Origin: Lysobacterales bacterium
GTDB taxonomy: Bacteria > Pseudomonadota > Gammaproteobacteria > Xanthomonadales > BPKI01
Length of the DNA stretch: 64,000 nucleotides
Reading direction: 5' to 3'
NCBI GenBank assembly: GCA_026005055.1
Contig: BPKI01000001.1
Location: 434,001 to 498,000, forward strand
The notes below the pieces were generated by a model. That model saw only the letters and a program-made list of their open reading frames with translations, was not told the origin of the DNA and searched no databases. Every line of letters begins with the position of its first letter. The first letter of the stretch is position 1. The position numbers and the translations under genes are program-made. Positions 26,914 to 34,009 of this stretch are shown here, in pieces.

Positions 26914-28566
26914 ATGGACGCCGACCCTTTCGCCACCCATCGCGTCGAGAACCAGCCCCCGCCATTCGAGCCCGCCGATCTGTGGGCCCTCGACCCTTTG
27001 CTGCGCCTTCTGGTCGAGCTTCACGGGGCCGACTGGGCCAGGGAGCGCCTTGCCGCCTACGGGGCGCTCGCCGGCGGCGAAATCCTCGCGCTGTCCTGGG
27101 AGGCCGAGCGCGACCGGCCGCGGCTTCGCACCCACGATCGCTTCGGCCACCGCATCGATCGGGTCGAGTACCACCCCGCCTATCACCGAATCATGCAGCT
27201 CGCGGTCGAGCACGGGCTTTCCAACCTGCCCTGGCGCGAGCCCAGACCCGGTGCGGAGGTGGCGCGCGCCGCGCTGGTCTATCTGCACCATCAGGCCGAG
27301 GCCGGAACCAACTGCCCGATCACCATGAGCTTCGCCGGCTACCCGGTGCTCGCCCGCGATCCCTTCTTCGGCGAATGGACGACGAAACTTCTTGTCCCGG
27401 CCTACGACCCAAGCGAACGCCCGATCGCGGAAAAGGCCGGCATCACCCTCGGCATGGGCATGACCGAGAAACAAGGCGGCTCGGACGTGCGCGCCAACAG
27501 CACGCGCGCCGAACCGCTTGCCGACGGCCGAAGCTACCGCTTGATCGGCCACAAATGGTTTTTCTCGGCGCCGATGAGCGATGGCTTCCTCGTGCTCGCG
27601 CAAGCGCCGGGCGGGCTGAGCTGTTTTCTGCTGCCGCGCTGGCTCGAGAACGGAGCGCGCAACGCCATCCGCATTCAGCGCTTGAAGGACAAGGTCGGCA
27701 ACCGCTCGAATGCGAGCAGCGAAGTGGAGTTCGAGGGCGCGCTCGCCTACCGGGTGGGGGAAGAGGGCCGAGGCGTGGCGACCATCCTCGAGATGGTCGC
27801 CTTGACCCGCATCGATTGCGCGCTCGGCGCCGCCGCCGAGATGCGCATGGCCCTCGCCCAGGCGGTGCATCACGCGCGCCATCGCAAGGCTTTCGGGCGC
27901 CGCCTCATCGACCAGCCGCTGATGCGAGCGGTGCTCGCCGATCTCGCCCTCGAATGGATGGCGGCCCTCGCATTCGCCTTGCGCATCGTGGCCTGGCGCG
28001 AGCGCGCGGCCGACGATGGAAAGGCCGCCAAGCTCGCCCGCCTCGGCATTCCGGTGGCCAAGTACTGGCTTTGCAAGCGCGCCCCCGCATTCGTCAACGA
28101 GGCGCAGGAATGCCTCGGCGGAGCGGGCTACGTGGAGGAATCGCTGCTCGCTCGCCTCTACCGCGAGGCGCCGCTCAACTCGATCTGGGAGGGTTGCGGC
28201 AACATCCAGTGCCTCGATGTGCTCAGGGTGCTCGAGCGCGAGCCCGAGGCTCTTCCCATCTGGCTCGAGACGGCCGGAGGTCAGGACCCGGATCCGCTGG
28301 CCGAAAGGCTCCTCGACGCGCTGCCCGGGATCGCCGAGGCGGCCCTCCGCGATCCCGCCCAGGCCCGCCGCCTGAGCGAAGCCCTGGCGCTCCTCATGCA
28401 GGCGCAACTGCTGCGCCGCCTCGGCGAACGCGATCCCCGCCTCGCCGAGGCCGCGGCTGCGTTCGCGGCGAGCCGACTGGGTCAGGCGCGTGCCGGGGCC
28501 TTCGGCTGCCTTCCCGAGAACGCCGATCTGGAGGCCGGTCTCGCGCTGGTGTTGCCGCCTGCCTGA
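26914..28566 (+). CDS. aidB: AidB-like acyl-CoA dehydrogenase
   Basis: This 550-aa flavoprotein matches AidB (541 aa in E. coli), a tetrameric acyl-CoA dehydrogenase-fold protein of the adaptive response to alkylation that also binds DNA. Visible motifs are the N-terminal THRVENQPPPFEPADLW, ITMSFAG, GMGMTEKQGGSDVRANST near residue 190, and SIWEGCGNIQCLDVLR near residue 427 with the catalytic-position Glu. ARHRKAFGRRL is also typical. No ada or alkB genes are nearby. A FadI-like thiolase follows 113 bases later. Isovaleryl-CoA dehydrogenase activity as an alternative role is possible. Confidence 0.93.
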   Translation: MDADPFATHRVENQPPPFEPADLWALDPLLRLLVELHGADWARERLAAYGALAGGEILALSWEAERDRPRLRTHDRFGHRIDRVEYHPAYHRIMQLAVEHGLSNLPWREPRPGAEVARAALVYLHHQAEAGTNCPITMSFAGYPVLARDPFFGEWTTKLLVPAYDPSERPIAEKAGITLGMGMTEKQGGSDVRANSTRAEPLADGRSYRLIGHKWFFSAPMSDGFLVLAQAPGGLSCFLLPRWLENGARNAIRIQRLKDKVGNRSNASSEVEFEGALAYRVGEEGRGVATILEMVALTRIDCALGAAAEMRMALAQAVHHARHRKAFGRRLIDQPLMRAVLADLALEWMAALAFALRIVAWRERAADDGKAAKLARLGIPVAKYWLCKRAPAFVNEAQECLGGAGYVEESLLARLYREAPLNSIWEGCGNIQCLDVLRVLEREPEALPIWLETAGGQDPDPLAERLLDALPGIAEAALRDPAQARRLSEALALLMQAQLLRRLGERDPRLAEAAAAFAASRLGQARAGAFGCLPENADLEAGLALVLPPA

Positions 28567-28679
28567 ACGGAGCGGCTTCCTCACCCGCGCGCAGGCCGTT
28601 CGCTTAGGCCACCTAGAGCGCTCGCGCCAGGCCTTGCGCGTTCCGCGGCACCTTGAGCCGAGGCCGCGGGGGCGGCAGC

Positions 28680-30011
28680 ATGATCCCTTCCCCCACCTCG
28701 CCTGCGAGCATGAGCGCTTCCATTAGAGTCCTCGAAGGCGGCCGAATTCGGCCGGTCGCCTTGGTCGGCGGCATCCGCATCCCCTTCTGTCGCGCGAATA
28801 CGGCCTACGCCGATCTCGGCAACCTCGACATGGCGATCCGCACCTTAGGCAGCCTGGTCGAGCGCTTCGCGCTCCACGGCGAGGTGCTCGGAGAGGTCGC
28901 CGCCGGCGCCGTGCTCAAGCACTCGCGCGATTTCAACCTGGCGCGGGAAGCCGTGCTCTCCTCTGGGCTTTCGCCGCTCACCCCGGGCATCACCCTGGCC
29001 CGCGCCTGTGCCACCTCGCTCGATGCCGCTCTGATCGTGGCCAACAAGATCGCGCTCGGGCAGATCGAGGCAGGCGTGGCACTGGGGGTGGATACGACCT
29101 CCGACGTGCCGATCGTGCTCTCCGAGCCCTTGCGCCAGCGCCTGCTCAGGGTTTACCGGGCCAAGGGCGGCTTCGCCAAGTTCCGGGCTTTTCTCCGTGG
29201 CTTCCGCTTGCGCGAGCTCATCCCCGCCTTCCCCTCGGTGACCGAGCCACGCACCGGCAAGTCGATGGGCGAGCACTGCGAGGCGATGGCGCGGGAATGG
29301 GGGATCTCGCGCGAAGCGCAGGATCGCGTCGCTTTGGAAAGCCACCAGAAGGCCCATGCCGCCTACGAGCGCGGCTTTTTCGCCGATCTCGTCGAGCCTT
29401 TCCGCGGGCTCGAGCGCGACAACATCCTCCGCCCGGATACGACGCTCGAGAAGCTCGCGCAGCTCAAGCCCGCCTTCGACCGCGAGCGCGGCACCCTCAC
29501 TGCCGGCAACTCCACCCCCCTCACCGACGGGGCGGCAGCGGTACTGCTCGCCAGCGAATCCTGGGCGCGCGAGCGGGGCTTGCCGGTGCTCGCTTATCTC
29601 ACCGGGGCGCGCACCGCGGCGGTGGACTTCGTGCGCGGCGAGGGGCTTTTGATGGCGCCCTGCTGGGCGGTGAGCCGGTTGCTTGCCGATTTCGGCCTGC
29701 GCTTCGCCGACATCGATTTCTTCGAGATCCACGAGGCCTTCGCCGCGCAGGTGCTCTGTACGCTCGCCGCCTGGGAGAGCGAGGCCTTCTGCCGCGAGAA
29801 GCTCGGCCTTCCGGAGCCGCTCGGACCGGTGCCGCGCGAGCGGCTCAACGTGGTCGGCTCCTCGCTCGCCTTCGGGCACCCCTTCGCCGCCACCGGCGCG
29901 CGCATCCTTGCCACTCTGGCCAAGCTGCTCGCCGAGCGCGGCAGCGGGCGCGGACTGATCTCGGTGTGCACCGCCGGCGGCATGGGGGTGGCGGCGCTGC
30001 TCGAGCGCTGA
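28680..30011 (+). CDS. fadI: Acetyl-CoA C-acyltransferase, FadI-like thiolase
   Basis: This thiolase of about 443 aa cleaves 3-ketoacyl-CoA in fatty-acid beta-oxidation. The active-site Cys lies in LARACATSLDAAL near residue 109. The later catalytic residues are His in FEIHEAFAAQ, His in FGHPFAATGAR and Cys in CTAGGMGVA. RGEGLLMAPCWAV and the length fit FadI rather than FadA. No fadJ gene is adjacent, so pairing with a distant FadJ is assumed. The start is uncertain: the ATG at 28680 has a G-rich site upstream, while the ATG at 28710 (MSASIRV) fits the family length better but lacks one. Confidence 0.88.
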   Translation: MIPSPTSPASMSASIRVLEGGRIRPVALVGGIRIPFCRANTAYADLGNLDMAIRTLGSLVERFALHGEVLGEVAAGAVLKHSRDFNLAREAVLSSGLSPLTPGITLARACATSLDAALIVANKIALGQIEAGVALGVDTTSDVPIVLSEPLRQRLLRVYRAKGGFAKFRAFLRGFRLRELIPAFPSVTEPRTGKSMGEHCEAMAREWGISREAQDRVALESHQKAHAAYERGFFADLVEPFRGLERDNILRPDTTLEKLAQLKPAFDRERGTLTAGNSTPLTDGAAAVLLASESWARERGLPVLAYLTGARTAAVDFVRGEGLLMAPCWAVSRLLADFGLRFADIDFFEIHEAFAAQVLCTLAAWESEAFCREKLGLPEPLGPVPRERLNVVGSSLAFGHPFAATGARILATLAKLLAERGSGRGLISVCTAGGMGVAALLER

Positions 30012-30059
30012 GCCGACCCTTCCGCCGCCGCGGGCAGGGCGCGCTTCGCTGCGGCTCAG
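30008..30059. terminator. Inverted repeat spanning two convergent stop codons
   Basis: CTGAGCCG (30008-30015) and CGGCTCAG (30052-30059) form an 8-bp inverted repeat that includes the stop codons of the thiolase and of sppA. The 36-base loop is long and no T-run follows, so termination is only suggested. Confidence 0.3.
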
Positions 30060-31909
30060 TCGAAACCGCAGAAGCAATAGGCGTGGACGGCAAAGGGCTC
30101 CTTCTGGCCCCGAAGCACATAGCCGAGATCGCGCTCGAGCTCACGCAGAAGCCGGGCGTTCGGCGCCGCCGGCATGCTCGCGGCCACGCCCAGCCTCCTC
30201 TCCAGCCAACCCGCGAGCCGCGAAGTCTCGAGGCCCTTGAGGAAGCGAGCCAAGCCTTTGGCGTCGCGCTCCACGTAACGCACCTGGTAACGGTCGAGTT
30301 TGGCGAGCGCGGCCGCCTGGCGCACCGCATCCTCGAGGCCGCCGAGTTCGTCCACGAGTCCCCGCTCGAGGGCCTGCTCGCCCGACCAGATGCGGCCGCG
30401 CGCGATGGCATCCACCGCTTCCGGCGTGGTGCCCCGGCCTTTGGCCACGCCTTCGAGGAAGTCCCGGTAGGACTTGGCGATCAGGCGCTCGAACACCGGC
30501 TTCAGGCGCGGGTCGAAGGGCCGCGCCGGATCGAGCGCCCCCGCCCAACTCGTGGTGCCCACACCGTCGCTGCGCACGCCGAGGCGCTCGAGCAGCCGCG
30601 GCGCGGTCATGAACAGGCCGATCACCCCGATCGAGCCGGTGATCGTGGTCGGGTCGGCGATGATCCGGTCGGCGCTCATGCTGATCCAGTAGCCGCCGGA
30701 GGCCGCCACGTTGCCCATCGAGGCCACCACCGGTTTGCCGGCCTCTTTGAGCAGCTCGACCTCGCGCCGAATCTGCTCCGAGGCGAAAGCGCTGCCACCG
30801 GGCGAATCCACCCTGAGCACCACCGCCTTGACCTTCTCATCCTCTCGCGCCTTGCGCAGGAGCGCCGCGGTGCTCACCCCGCCCACGCTACCCGCCGGCT
30901 GTTCGCCCTCCATGATCGAACCCATCGCCACCACGATCGCCACGGTGGGTTCGTCCTTGTGCGCGAGCGCCTCGCGACCGCGTTGGGCCTTCACGATGCG
31001 CAGGTAGTCGTCGAAACCGATGCGGCGGAAGCTCTTGCCCTCCTCATCGGGCACGCCGAGCGCCTTGAGCTTGGCCTCGGCCTGGTCCTCGCTCAGCAAT
31101 TCATCCACGAGGCCCGCCGAGAGCGCCAGGCGGGCCAGATCGCCCTGTTCCGCGATCAACCGCTCGGGAAAGCCCTCGATCAGCGCCGAGAGATTCTCCG
31201 CCTCGATCCCGCGCCGCTCGGCCAGATCGGCGAGGAAGGTGCGCCAGCGCCCGTTGAGCACGTAGGCATCGGCTTCCTTCGCTTCCTCCGAGGCCCCGTC
31301 GCGCGTGTAGGGCTCGCCGAAGCTCTTGTACTCGCCGGCGCGGAACAGGTGGACGTCGAGGGAGAGTTTGTCTTCCAGCGCCTCCCGATAGTAGAGCCGG
31401 TAGCGTCCGAAACCCTCCAGGATGACACCCCCCATCGGATGCAGCCAAATCTCATCGGCCTGCGCAGCGAGGTGATAGCCGAGCTGGTCGAGAGCGTCGG
31501 CGTAGGCGAGGATCGGCTTGCCGGCAGCGCGGAACTTCGCCAAGGCGCGAGCGATCTCGCGAGCCGTGGCCACGCCGGCCTGGAGGCCCCGCGGCTTGAG
31601 GTAGAGCCGCTCGATCTTGGGGTCGGCCGCCGCCGCCTCGATCACCGCGACCAGATCCCGCAGCTGGATTTCCGTAGGGCCGGAGGAACCGCTGAGCTGC
31701 TGGAGGAAGCGGTCGAAGCCGCTACCCGTGCTCTCCTCGACCACCACTGCGTCGGCATCGATGACCAGCGTCGTGCGCTCCTTCAGCGATGGCGGACGGC
31801 TGGCGATGATCGCGGCGAGGATCGCGAACAGCAACCCGAAGAACAGCAAATTGAGGACGACTCGGCGGAAGCCGTCCAGAAAGCGGAACAAGCGACGCAG
31901 CGGATTCAT
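30056..31909 (-). CDS. sppA: Signal peptide peptidase SppA, 67K type
   Basis: This 617-aa membrane-bound serine protease degrades cleaved signal peptides. It has an N-terminal transmembrane helix (VVLNLLFFGLLFAILAAIIA) and two Clp-fold halves. The catalytic dyad is present: Lys in AGEYKSFGEPYTR near residue 195 and Ser in GNVAASGGYWIS near residue 403. RVDSPGGSAFASEQIRRE and TITGSIGVIG are also typical. Length matches the E. coli enzyme (618 aa). It follows the MATE gene by 21 bases and is probably cotranscribed. Its stop faces the thiolase stop. Confidence 0.96.
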   Translation of the reverse strand: MNPLRRLFRFLDGFRRVVLNLLFFGLLFAILAAIIASRPPSLKERTTLVIDADAVVVEESTGSGFDRFLQQLSGSSGPTEIQLRDLVAVIEAAAADPKIERLYLKPRGLQAGVATAREIARALAKFRAAGKPILAYADALDQLGYHLAAQADEIWLHPMGGVILEGFGRYRLYYREALEDKLSLDVHLFRAGEYKSFGEPYTRDGASEEAKEADAYVLNGRWRTFLADLAERRGIEAENLSALIEGFPERLIAEQGDLARLALSAGLVDELLSEDQAEAKLKALGVPDEEGKSFRRIGFDDYLRIVKAQRGREALAHKDEPTVAIVVAMGSIMEGEQPAGSVGGVSTAALLRKAREDEKVKAVVLRVDSPGGSAFASEQIRREVELLKEAGKPVVASMGNVAASGGYWISMSADRIIADPTTITGSIGVIGLFMTAPRLLERLGVRSDGVGTTSWAGALDPARPFDPRLKPVFERLIAKSYRDFLEGVAKGRGTTPEAVDAIARGRIWSGEQALERGLVDELGGLEDAVRQAAALAKLDRYQVRYVERDAKGLARFLKGLETSRLAGWLERRLGVAASMPAAPNARLLRELERDLGYVLRGQKEPFAVHAYCFCGFD

Positions 31910-31930
31910 GGCAAGGGCTCTGGCCTGGGA

Positions 31931-33313
31931 TCACGAGGCTTCTCGGAGGATAACGGCCGGTCCGGCGTGAGACCTCTGCTGAAAGTCATGCCGCATCGCG
32001 CGAAGCCGACGCCACACGCGCGTTCCGAGCAACACGGCGGCGGCGCTCAATCCGACGGCCAGTCCGAACCACAGGCCGAGGATCCCCCATCCCGCTGCGA
32101 AGGCGAGCCCGTAGCCGAGCGGCATCCCGAGTCCCCAGTAGGCCAGGGCGCACAGGAGCATCGGCACTCGGGTGTCCTTGAGCCCTCGGAGGATGCCATT
32201 CGCCACCGCCTGCAGCCCGTCGGAGAACTGGAAGGCGGCGGCGACCTTGAGGAGCAGCACGGCCGTGGCCGCGACCACCCCCTCGCCGCCGAAAGCGGTG
32301 GCGATCGCACCGGCGCCGAGGACGAGCAGCAAGGCCGAAAGCGTCTGCGCACAGAGCGCGAAGAACACGGCGGCCACAGCGGCGCGGCGCACCCCGTCGA
32401 GGTCGCCCGCGCCCCAGGTCTGGGCCACCCGGACCGTCGAGGCCATCGCCAGGCCCAAAGGCAGCATGAAGGCCAGCGAGGCGCTGATCTGGGCGATCTG
32501 ATGCGCAGCTGCGGCCTCTGGACCGAGCCGGCCGGCAAGCAATCCGGCGGCGACGAAGAGCGCGCCCTCGAGCAACACCGTCACCGCCATCGGCAGCCCC
32601 ACCCGGAGCAGCGCCGAGAGCTCGGCCCACGAGGGCGAGAGCCGCTGCGGGCGCCAGGAAGCGCGGGGATGGTGGCGGCGGAGCAGAGCGGCGAGGGCAA
32701 GCGTCTGAAGCCAGAGCACCACGGTGTGGGCGAAGCCCAAACCGAATAGCCCCCACCCTGGCCAGTTCCCGATGCCATCGAGGGCGATCGCGCCCACCGG
32801 CAGCATGAGCAATGCCCCGCCGCTCGCGGCGTAAAGCGTCGGGCGAGCCAGGCCGATGCCCTCGCCGGTTCCGCGCAGCACCATGAAACAGGCCGCGGCC
32901 GGTGCCGCCAAGGCGAGCGGACGCAGGAACTCGGCGGCGCCGGCGGCGGTGGTGGGGTGGACCCCGAGCGCCGGAAGCCATGCCCCGGCGGTCCACAGCA
33001 TCGTGGCGAGGGGAATGCTCAAGGCCGCGCCCAGCCACATGGCCTGCACGGCGATCACGACGATCCGCTCGCGCGCACCGCGACCAAAGGCCTCCCCGAC
33101 GAAGGCGGGCACCGCCATCAGCACGCCGAGCAGTGCCAGCAAGGCCAGGGACCAGACGGCGGCCCCGACCGCGACCGCCGCGAGCGCATGGGTGCCGCCT
33201 CGGCCGGCGAGCCAGGTCTCGACCACGCCCATCGCCATCAGGGAGAGTTGGGCCAGGGCGAGGGGAAAGGCCAGGCGCGCACTCGCCTTGAGTTCGCCGC
33301 GCAGGGCGCTCAT
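31931..33313 (-). CDS. MATE-family multidrug efflux transporter (NorM-like)
   Basis: This 460-aa inner-membrane protein shows the MATE arrangement of about twelve transmembrane helices in two similar halves. The first half begins ARLAFPLALAQLSLMAMGVVETWLAGRGG, the second LLRVGLPMAVTVLLEGALF. PLGLAMASTVRVAQTWGAGD and FSDGLQAVANGILRGLKDT are family signatures. It would export cationic drugs or metabolites with a Na+ or H+ gradient. It is upstream of sppA by 21 bases. The region to the divergent DUF4286 gene (33314-33381) must contain both promoters. Substrates are unknown. Confidence 0.92.
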   Translation of the reverse strand: MSALRGELKASARLAFPLALAQLSLMAMGVVETWLAGRGGTHALAAVAVGAAVWSLALLALLGVLMAVPAFVGEAFGRGARERIVVIAVQAMWLGAALSIPLATMLWTAGAWLPALGVHPTTAAGAAEFLRPLALAAPAAACFMVLRGTGEGIGLARPTLYAASGGALLMLPVGAIALDGIGNWPGWGLFGLGFAHTVVLWLQTLALAALLRRHHPRASWRPQRLSPSWAELSALLRVGLPMAVTVLLEGALFVAAGLLAGRLGPEAAAAHQIAQISASLAFMLPLGLAMASTVRVAQTWGAGDLDGVRRAAVAAVFFALCAQTLSALLLVLGAGAIATAFGGEGVVAATAVLLLKVAAAFQFSDGLQAVANGILRGLKDTRVPMLLCALAYWGLGMPLGYGLAFAAGWGILGLWFGLAVGLSAAAVLLGTRVWRRLRAMRHDFQQRSHAGPAVILREAS

Positions 33314-33381
33314 CGGAGCCGATGCGATGGGAGGGGAGGAGGTCGTTATCTTAGGGTCCGATTCGGAACCGGAGCGCGGCG

Positions 33382-33714
33382 ATGGTGCTCTACGAAGTCG
33401 AAATCCGACTCGATCCGGCGATCGAAGCGGAATGGCGGGCGTGGATCCCAGGGCACGTGGCGCGCCTCCTCGCGCTGCCCGGCTTCCTTTCGGCCGAACT
33501 CCACCGGGCGCACGAGCAATCGCCGCCCCTTTACCGGATCAGCTACCGCCTGAGCAGCGCGGCAGCGCTCGATGAGTATCTCGTCCGCCACGCTGCCCGG
33601 CTGCGCGCGGAGGGCGAGGCTCGCTTCGGAGGTCGTTTCCACGCCGAGCGCCGCGTCTTCCGCCTCGAAAGCCACTTCCAGCCCAGCCCGGATCCCAAAG
33701 GCGAGGCGTCTTGA
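33382..33714 (+). CDS. DUF4286 family small protein
   Basis: This 110-aa cytoplasmic protein shows the DUF4286 pattern of a ferredoxin-like antiparallel fold: MVLYEVEIRLDPAIEAEWRAW, HVARLLALPGFLSAELH, then YRISYRLSSAAALDEYLVRHA and ERRVFRLESHF. Related domains bind small molecules or act as monooxygenase-like dimers, but DUF4286 has no assigned role. It stands alone, divergent from the MATE gene, and its stop lies at the left edge of the candidate replication origin. Confidence 0.85.
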   Translation: MVLYEVEIRLDPAIEAEWRAWIPGHVARLLALPGFLSAELHRAHEQSPPLYRISYRLSSAAALDEYLVRHAARLRAEGEARFGGRFHAERRVFRLESHFQPSPDPKGEAS

Positions 33715-33779
33715 CAGTATCGGCGCAAGCCGCTCCGCCGCATGAAAAAAAGCTTCCGCCGCGAAAGTGCCGACACCGC

Positions 33780-33788
33780 TTGTGCACA
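33780..33788 (+). promoter_or_regulatory. Weak DnaA box
   Basis: TTGTGCACA differs at one position from TTWTNCACA and contains the palindrome TGTGCACA. G at the third position is common in DnaA boxes of GC-rich genomes. Considered only because of the better boxes 80-200 bases away. Confidence 0.35.
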
Positions 33789-33840
33789 GCCGCGAACCAC
33801 GTCGCACGCGCTGTCACGGAAGTGTCGAAGGGGAGCGATC

Positions 33841-33900
33841 GAATGCTACAAAGTGTTGTTTTACACAGCATTTTACAGATGATCATTTTGTTTCCAGGAT
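33841..33900. repeat. AT-rich tract with spaced TTTTACA repeats (candidate DNA unwinding element)
   Basis: Only 20 of these 60 bases are G or C, an extreme outlier in this window. TTTTACACA (33859) and TTTTACAGA (33871) are near-identical repeats 12 bases apart, and CATTTT occurs again at 33884. The layout resembles the AT-rich repeats next to DnaA boxes where origins melt. It could equally be the priA promoter region, but no clear -35/-10 pair is seen. Confidence 0.45.
33859..33867 (+). promoter_or_regulatory. DnaA box
   Basis: TTTTACACA fits the consensus TTWTNCACA fully. It lies inside the AT-rich tract, about 100 bases left of the strong inverted pair. Confidence 0.5.
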
Positions 33901-33959
33901 GGCCTGGGGCCGCGTTCCCGCAAGCTTGGAGGGCGGTTCTCGGACTTCCGTCCACAGAG

Positions 33960-33982
33960 TTATCCACAGGTCTTGTGGATAA
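33960..33982. promoter_or_regulatory. Two perfect inverted DnaA boxes
   Basis: TTATCCACA on the plus strand (33960-33968) and TTATCCACA on the minus strand (33974-33982) are separated by five bases. Each is identical to the high-affinity E. coli R1/R4 box. A chance pair so close in GC-rich DNA is very unlikely. The sites end 27 bases before the priA TTG start. Confidence 0.75.
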
Positions 33983-34009
33983 GCGTTTTTCATCAATCAG
34001 GGCAGTGGC

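Larger units (their letters stand above)
33715..34009. other. Candidate chromosomal replication origin (oriC) or DnaA-controlled priA upstream region
   Basis: This 295-base noncoding gap lies between the DUF4286 gene and priA. It contains two perfect DnaA boxes in inverted orientation five bases apart (33960-33982), a box matching TTWTNCACA (33859-33867), a one-mismatch box (33780-33788), and an AT-rich tract (33841-33900, 20 G/C in 60). GATC occurs near 33836 and 33881. Gene direction switches here: 21 of 26 genes to the left point left and 16 of 21 to the right point right, as expected around an origin. dnaA, dnaN and gyrB are not in the window, so the assignment is an inference. A DnaA-titration or priA-regulatory site is the alternative. 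Confidence 0.5.

Noticed and set aside
29297-32749. A 1150-codon plus-strand open frame across the thiolase and sppA
   Set aside because: It lacks domain features and covers two well-supported genes in other frames.
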